Source: Methylobacillus methanolivorans
GTDB lineage: Bacteria; Pseudomonadota; Gammaproteobacteria; Burkholderiales; Methylophilaceae
NCBI RefSeq assembly: GCF_020531845.1
Contig: NZ_JAJAVF010000002.1
Location: forward strand, 1,151,543-1,215,542
DNA length: 64,000 nucleotides
Reading direction: 5' to 3'
The notes below the pieces were generated by a model. It was not told the DNA's origin. It was given only the letters and a program-made list of their open reading frames with translations, and made no database searches. The translations under genes were made by a program, and so were the position numbers. Shown here piece by piece: positions 59,805 to 64,000 of this stretch (position 1 is its first letter; the number at the start of each line of letters is the position of its first letter).

Positions 59805-61265
59805 TCATTCTCGGCCATATACCCACTCATTGAGCAACGCCCGTGCAGACATCCCCACCTCACTGGCTGTTAAGCCGATGGGGCCTGTGCCACGCTCAAG
59901 CAACGCATCAGCAGCAGCGCCATGCAAATAGACGCCCAGCAGCACAGCCTGCTCCATGGGCATTGCCTGCGCAAGCAATGCAGCAATGATGCCGCACAAG
60001 GTATCGCCCATGCCCGCGCTTGCCATCCCGGGGTTGCCACTCTGGTTGATAAACCAGCGACCGTCAGGCAAGGCAATGATGCTGCCACAGCCCTTGAGCA
60101 CGATGATAGCTTGATAGCTGTGCGCCAACTTCAATGCACTAGCGATACGGTCAGCCTGCACCTCAGCATTACTGCAAGCAAGCAAAGTTGCCGCCTCGCC
60201 AGGGTGCGGCGTAAGCACAGTGCTGCCCGGCGCACGTTGCCGCAGCCTGATGTGGAGTTCAGGGTGATCAGCCAGCAGGTTGAGGGCATCCGCATCCAGC
60301 ACCATCGGCATGAGCTGCGGCAGTACCTCATGCAACGTCGCCAGCGCTGCACTTGAATTCCCCAAGCCGGGGCCAATCACCAACACACTGGATAGCGCGG
60401 GCACAGATGCAACATCACGCAACATCAGTTCGGCCTGTGTTGTATCCAGCGCCAGAGGTTGCTGTGAAAGCAAGCCACAATAGACGCGCCCCGCACCCAA
60501 TAGCAGCGCCGCCCTGGAAGCGAGGATGGCCGCACCCACCATATATTCAGCACCACCAATCACCCCCACGCTACCATGGCTACCCTTGTGGCTGTTGCGC
60601 CTGCGTGTACGAGGCAAGGCTGGCGGCTGATCAATCAATACACCTGCAGCATCAGCATGCCCAGTATCCAAACCCAATGTATCCAGATGCACTTCCCCGA
60701 CATGATCCGGGCCATCCAGGGTAAACAAGCCGGGTTTGAGGCCGATGAAACTCAAGGTATGGCTGGCATGAATAGCGGCACCCAGCACACGCCCCGTTGT
60801 CATGCATAAGCCACTGGGAATATCGAGGGCAAGCACTGGCAGTCCCAGCGTGTTCACTTGCTCAATCAGTGCACGATAGCGGCTGTCCAACGGGCGCGAT
60901 AAACCAATACCAAACAATCCATCGATGACCAACTGCCAATGGCCATGTGCGGGCATCTCAGCGCATAACTCACCACCTGCAGCCAACCAGTCATCATAGG
61001 CAGCGGCGGCATTGGGAGGCAGGGTTTCCCGTTGGCCGGTAAACACCACCGTCACTTGATGCCAGGCCGCCTTGAGATGACGTGCCGCCACCAGCGCATC
61101 ACCGCCATTATTCCCTGGCCCGGCCAACACCAGTACGCTGTACTCATGTGACTGCAATAGCCTACCTGCCAAGCCAGCAGCTGCAAGGCCGGCTTTTTCC
61201 ATCAGACTTTCTGCAAGATGTTGCTGCTCGATTTCCCGCAGTTGCGCTAGGTCATATAGATGCAT
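59805..61265 (-). CDS. nnr: Bifunctional NAD(P)H-hydrate epimerase/dehydratase
   Basis: Repairs hydrated NAD(P)H. The protein has 486 residues. The N-terminal YjeF_N epimerase (about 1-205) has LVLAGPGNNGGDALVAARHL and the catalytic Asp in LVIDGLFGIGLSRPLD. The C-terminal ADP/ATP-dependent dehydratase (about 220-480) has GSHGSVGVIGGAEYMVGAAILASRAALLLGAG, TPHPGEAATLL and the nucleotide-binding NPGMASAGMGDTLCGIIAALLAQ. Both halves look intact. It lies between mtnA and pyrG, all leftward. Confidence 0.94.
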   Translation of the reverse strand: MHLYDLAQLREIEQQHLAESLMEKAGLAAAGLAGRLLQSHEYSVLVLAGPGNNGGDALVAARHLKAAWHQVTVVFTGQRETLPPNAAAAYDDWLAAGGELCAEMPAHGHWQLVIDGLFGIGLSRPLDSRYRALIEQVNTLGLPVLALDIPSGLCMTTGRVLGAAIHASHTLSFIGLKPGLFTLDGPDHVGEVHLDTLGLDTGHADAAGVLIDQPPALPRTRRRNSHKGSHGSVGVIGGAEYMVGAAILASRAALLLGAGRVYCGLLSQQPLALDTTQAELMLRDVASVPALSSVLVIGPGLGNSSAALATLHEVLPQLMPMVLDADALNLLADHPELHIRLRQRAPGSTVLTPHPGEAATLLACSNAEVQADRIASALKLAHSYQAIIVLKGCGSIIALPDGRWFINQSGNPGMASAGMGDTLCGIIAALLAQAMPMEQAVLLGVYLHGAAADALLERGTGPIGLTASEVGMSARALLNEWVYGRE

Positions 61266-61294
61266 GGGCTGGTTTTACCTGAAATCAAATCGGC

Positions 61295-62398
61295 TTAAAT
61301 TGGATCAATACGCTGCAGCATATCGTGCAAATCTTTGGGCGCATAGCAACCATGCTCGGTGATAATAGAGGTCACCAGCCTGGCAGGTGTGACATCAAAC
61401 GCAGGGTTGGCGGCCGCACTGCCCTCGGGTGTTACGCGAACATACTCCACCGTACCCGCAGAGGTGAGACCAGCCATCATATGCACTTCATCTGCTGGGC
61501 GCTCCTCGATCGGGATATCCCTGATGGCATCTTCAAGCTGCCTGTCTATTGTTGGCGTAGGCACCGCCACGAAAAATGGCACTTGATTATCTGCCGCAGC
61601 CAATGCCTTAAGATATGTGCCTATCTTATTGCACACATCGCCTACCCTGCTCACACGATCTGCACCGACAATGACACAGTCCACCTGTCCACGCTGCATC
61701 AAGTGGCCACCAGCGTTATCGCAAATCACCGTGTAGGGCACGCCGTGCTGCTGCAACTCCCAGGCGGTCAGGCTGGCACCCTGGTTGCGCGGGCGGGTTT
61801 CATCCACCCACACATGAATATCCATACCCGCATCAAAAGCGGCATAAATCGGGGCCAACGCTGTCCCCCAATCCACCGTTGCCAACCAACCCGCATTGCA
61901 GTGGGTCAGAATATTCAAGCGCCCGGGCTTATCTGCTGCCAGGGCTTGCAACATGGCCAGTCCATGCTGGGCGATAGACTGATTGATACGCACATCTTCA
62001 TCTGCTATCCGTGCGGCCTCTAGCCAAGCATGTTCACAGCGCAGGGCCTCCGGTATGGCCAACAGCTCGCGCATCATGCGATCCACTGCCCAGCGCAAAT
62101 TGACTGCTGTCGGGCGGCTTGCCAGTAAGCTGCTAGCAGCCACCTGCAAAGCCTCATCAGTGGCAGATTGCTGACTGGCGAGTGCCATACCATAAGCCGC
62201 GGCCGCACCGATCAAGGGAGCCCCGCGCACCTGCATCCTGCGGATAGCATCGGCCATCTGTTGCACGGAGTTCAGTGTCAATATCTGCCATGCATGCGGC
62301 AAGGCTGTCTGGTCAATAATGGCGACATGGTAATGCCCGGGCAGCGCTTCATCACTCACTGGCCAGATAGTGCGAAATAATTGTTGACCTATCTTCAT
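61295..62398 (-). CDS. mtnA: S-methyl-5-thioribose-1-phosphate isomerase
   Basis: Converts methylthioribose-1-phosphate to the ribulose form in methionine salvage. The protein has 367 residues: QQMADAIRRMQVRGAPLIGAAAAYGMAL at the N-terminus, the catalytic Cys in ILTHCNAGWLATVDWGTALAPI, the Asp in VDCVIVGADRVSRVGDVCNKIGTYLKAL, and GLTSAGTVEYVRVTPEGSAAANPAFDVTPARLVTSIITEHG at the end. ATG 62398 is preferred; an in-frame TTG at 62416 would add six residues. No other methionine-salvage genes are adjacent. Its upstream region is the DnaA-box-rich interval. Confidence 0.93.
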   Translation of the reverse strand: MKIGQQLFRTIWPVSDEALPGHYHVAIIDQTALPHAWQILTLNSVQQMADAIRRMQVRGAPLIGAAAAYGMALASQQSATDEALQVAASSLLASRPTAVNLRWAVDRMMRELLAIPEALRCEHAWLEAARIADEDVRINQSIAQHGLAMLQALAADKPGRLNILTHCNAGWLATVDWGTALAPIYAAFDAGMDIHVWVDETRPRNQGASLTAWELQQHGVPYTVICDNAGGHLMQRGQVDCVIVGADRVSRVGDVCNKIGTYLKALAAADNQVPFFVAVPTPTIDRQLEDAIRDIPIEERPADEVHMMAGLTSAGTVEYVRVTPEGSAAANPAFDVTPARLVTSIITEHGCYAPKDLHDMLQRIDPI

Positions 62399-62425
62399 TT
62401 TTCTACTTGGAAACAAGAAATATTA

Positions 62426-62480
62426 CTATCCACAAAATCTGTGGATAATTTTGTGGATAGCTGTGACTTAAAAGTGTAAC
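62426..62480. repeat. DnaA-box module, copy 1
   Basis: Contains CTATCCACA (62426-62434), TGTGGATAA (62440-62448, the exact complement of the consensus TTATCCACA) and TGTGGATAG (62452-62460), then GCTGTGACTTAAAAGTGTAA. It is 54/55 identical to copy 2. Confidence 0.85.
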
Positions 62481-62830
62481 CATTGTAATTACAAGGGGTT
62501 ATACGCATTGCTCATTTTTTACACCAAAACACAACTCATTGATTTATATATAAAAAATATATGTACTTGGATTTATTGATATTCTCATGAAAAGTTTAAG
62601 TAATACTTGAGCTTGTGTGCACAACTTGACAAAGAACACGACCCAGATCCCACAATCAGCACAGGATGAATGAACAATTCATGGCAATCTGAGAAGCACG
62701 CAGAAAATTCCACTTCATACTTTTCACCACGACATCTTTCATGCATGGACTGACTCAATTGCAAACGTCCCTTATCGCCTCCAACCTCAGGTAATGCGTC
62801 GAAAATATCCTGAATCAGCTATTTGCTGAG

Positions 62831-62885
62831 CTATCCACAAAATCTGTGGATAATTGTGTGGATAGCTGTGACTTAAAAGTGTAAC
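62831..62885. repeat. DnaA-box module, copy 2
   Basis: Contains CTATCCACA (62831-62839), TGTGGATAA (62845-62853) and TGTGGATAG (62857-62865), with the same 20-bp tail as copy 1. A single T to G change separates the copies, which lie 405 bp apart in the same orientation. Confidence 0.85.
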
Positions 62886-62999
62886 TTCCCAATTTATAAT
62901 GCTTTTTTTTGATCGCACAAAAAATGAACTTATTTTTTATTACTTTAAAATCATGAACTTAATTCAAGTCATTGGATTGTTAACATTTTTTAACATCGC

Positions 63000-63800
63000 T
63001 TAAAGTATCACTTGAGGTGATGTGCATAACCGAGCAAGGTTCGGCAAAATGTCAAGCGCATTTTTTGTGGTTGAATGGATGATTGATTCAACCGGCTCTT
63101 GCCTGATCTCTGCCAGCACTTCGGCAATACGCACCAACTGATCTGGCTGGTTACGTCCTTGATGTCCCAACCATGATGGCGGGATGTCTGGCGCATCGGT
63201 TTCGAGAACAATGGACTCCAATGGCAGCACTTTAGCCAAGTGGCGTATCTTGAGTGCCCGCTCATATGTCATTGCACCGCCGAACCCGAGCTTAAACCCC
63301 AGCTTGATAAACTCCTGCGCCTGTTGCAGGCTACCATTGAAGGCATGGGCAATACCACGCACTTTAAAGCGCCGCACCTGTTTCAGCACTTGGTCCACCG
63401 AGCGCCTGACATGCAACAGCACTGGCAAGTCATATTCCCGCGCGAGCTTGAGCTGCTCAATAAAGAAAAACTCCTGACGTTCTCTATCATAATGCTCGAT
63501 GAAAAAATCCAGGCCTATCTCCCCGACAGCCACTATCTCGTGACGGCATCGCTGAATTTCCTCAGCCAAAATGGCTACATCCTGCGGTTGGGATTGATCA
63601 ACAAATAATGGATGTATGCCCAGAGCCATGGCACACCCCTGATACTGCGCAGCCAGCGCTTGCACTGACGAAAAATTGCGACGAAAGACAGCAGGTACCA
63701 CGATAATCCCAACGCCTGCTGCCCAAGCAGCTTGTGCAACAGCTGCACGATCATGGTCAAACTCGGGAGCATCCAGGTGGCAATGGGTATCGATCAGCAT
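63000..63800 (-). CDS. TatD-family metal-dependent hydrolase
   Basis: A 266-residue TIM-barrel deoxyribonuclease/phosphoesterase of the TatD family (YcfH/TatD/YjjV group). Metal-binding motifs are MLIDTHCHLDAPEFD (His6/His8), AVGEIGLDFF with the bridging Glu, PVLLHVRRS, AHAFNGS and IVLETDAPDIPP. Homologues process DNA and RNA 3' ends. Which of the three paralogues this corresponds to is not clear. It starts about 10 nt after the ribD stop with GAGGAA upstream, so it is probably co-transcribed with ribD. Confidence 0.9.
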   Translation of the reverse strand: MLIDTHCHLDAPEFDHDRAAVAQAAWAAGVGIIVVPAVFRRNFSSVQALAAQYQGCAMALGIHPLFVDQSQPQDVAILAEEIQRCRHEIVAVGEIGLDFFIEHYDRERQEFFFIEQLKLAREYDLPVLLHVRRSVDQVLKQVRRFKVRGIAHAFNGSLQQAQEFIKLGFKLGFGGAMTYERALKIRHLAKVLPLESIVLETDAPDIPPSWLGHQGRNQPDQLVRIAEVLAEIRQEPVESIIHSTTKNALDILPNLARLCTSPQVIL

Positions 63801-63810
63801 TATTCCTCGG

Positions 63811-64000
63811 CTACATCACGGGCTTGGCGCGTATAAACCAATCCACACCCACCTGGCGAGAATCCAGTGTTTGTAATTGGATTTTCTGCTGCATGCTTTG
63901 CAACTCGGCCATCGCGAACATATTGCGGGCATCACCACCGAGCAGTATCGGCGCGTAATACAACAGCAATTCATCCACCAGCCCAGCATTTAACAGGCCG
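63811..64000 (-). CDS. ribD: Riboflavin biosynthesis protein RibD, C-terminal end (5' part beyond the window)
   Basis: The last 63 codons of a leftward gene whose start lies beyond the right edge. The translated end shows GLLNAGLVDELLLYYAPILLGGDARNMFAMAELQSM, then RQVGVDWFIRAKP, which matches the C-terminal 5-amino-6-(5-phosphoribosylamino)uracil reductase domain of RibD. The deaminase domain cannot be seen here. Confidence 0.85.
   Translation of the reverse strand, partial: GLLNAGLVDELLLYYAPILLGGDARNMFAMAELQSMQQKIQLQTLDSRQVGVDWFIRAKPVM

Larger units (their letters stand above)
62399..62999. other. Non-coding AT-rich interval with two DnaA-box clusters (candidate origin or DnaA-titration locus)
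   Basis: This interval has no gene but a clear structure. A 55-bp module with three DnaA boxes (62426-62480) is followed by AT-rich DNA (about 62510-62610, including TATATATAAAAAATATATG). A second copy of the module (62831-62885) is followed by another AT-rich stretch (about 62890-62970). Clustered DnaA boxes beside easily melted AT-rich DNA is the layout of bacterial oriC. All genes from 54.0 to 62.4 kb point left, away from it, as expected for leading-strand bias, but tatD on the right also points left. No dnaA, dnaN, gyrB, parAB or mnmG gene is in view, so an origin is only a candidate. Confidence 0.5.

Noticed and set aside
62426..62885. The two 55-bp repeats as a minimal CRISPR
   Set aside because: There are only two copies 405 bp apart, the repeat is built from DnaA boxes, and no cas gene is nearby.

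Overview
The window looks like chromosomal DNA of a methylotrophic betaproteobacterium, most like Methylophilaceae (Methylobacillus/Methylovorus type). The main reasons are a complete run of methanol dehydrogenase accessory genes (mxaRSACKL) and betaproteobacterial gene orders: rnm-yciO-M50 protease-scpA-scpB-rluB, and pyrG-kdsA-eno-ftsB. This is inference from gene content; no rRNA or other phylogenetic marker is present. I see no tRNA, rRNA, CRISPR array, transposase or prophage.

Layout. 0-13.6 kb is mostly housekeeping: cysM, dsbB, xseA, a TfoX-N protein, the potassium transporter kup, an M48 lipoprotein protease, dapD, a degenerate MHYT-GGDEF-EAL protein, a YffB-type reductase, dapE, prmB and a DUF202 protein. 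Just downstream of dapD lies a 15-codon second copy of the dapD 3' end, followed by the terminator; it encodes identical residues with mostly different codons. 13.6-20.8 kb is a type I restriction-modification island (hsdR, hsdM, a DUF1016/YhcG nuclease gene, hsdS). Its hsdM is broken by an internal deletion that removes the AdoMet-binding motif. 20.9-25.7 kb is the rluB/scpBA/M50/yciO/rnm operon. 25.8-31.6 kb runs rightward: yciB, yciI-like, bolA-like, a parvulin, an M61 peptidase and an FTR1 iron permease carrying a cytochrome c domain. 31.7-40.6 kb holds a VOC protein, a DMT protein, glnB, nadE, an exported ankyrin protein, sucCD, serB, a cyclophilin and a MocR-type regulator. fabB-fabA follow at 40.7-42.5 kb.

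42.8-48.1 kb is the tightly overlapped mxaRSACKL operon (MoxR ATPase, DUF58 protein, MxaA, two von Willebrand A proteins, MxaK). The structural genes mxaFJGI are absent from the window. 48.2-51.3 kb is an AT-rich accessory patch: a pair of paralogous exported four-cysteine proteins, a HEPN-like protein, a PrlF-YhaV toxin-antitoxin pair with an elaborate inverted-repeat operator, and a small exported protein. 51.3-54.0 kb holds a DUF2490 protein, ygfX-like and ygfZ genes and a DUF3147 protein.

54.0-63.8 kb is almost entirely leftward: a diguanylate cyclase, ftsB, eno, kdsA, pyrG, nnr, mtnA, tatD and the 3' end of ribD. Between mtnA and tatD a 600-base non-coding stretch carries two nearly identical 55-bp modules. 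Each has three DnaA boxes and each is followed by very AT-rich DNA, which makes the stretch a candidate replication origin or DnaA-titration locus.

The findings I rate highest are the duplicated DnaA-box module, the relic dapD 3' end, the hsdM deletion and the paralogous secreted pair. Start codons were revised where a Shine-Dalgarno sequence, signal peptide or operon overlap favoured an internal start.
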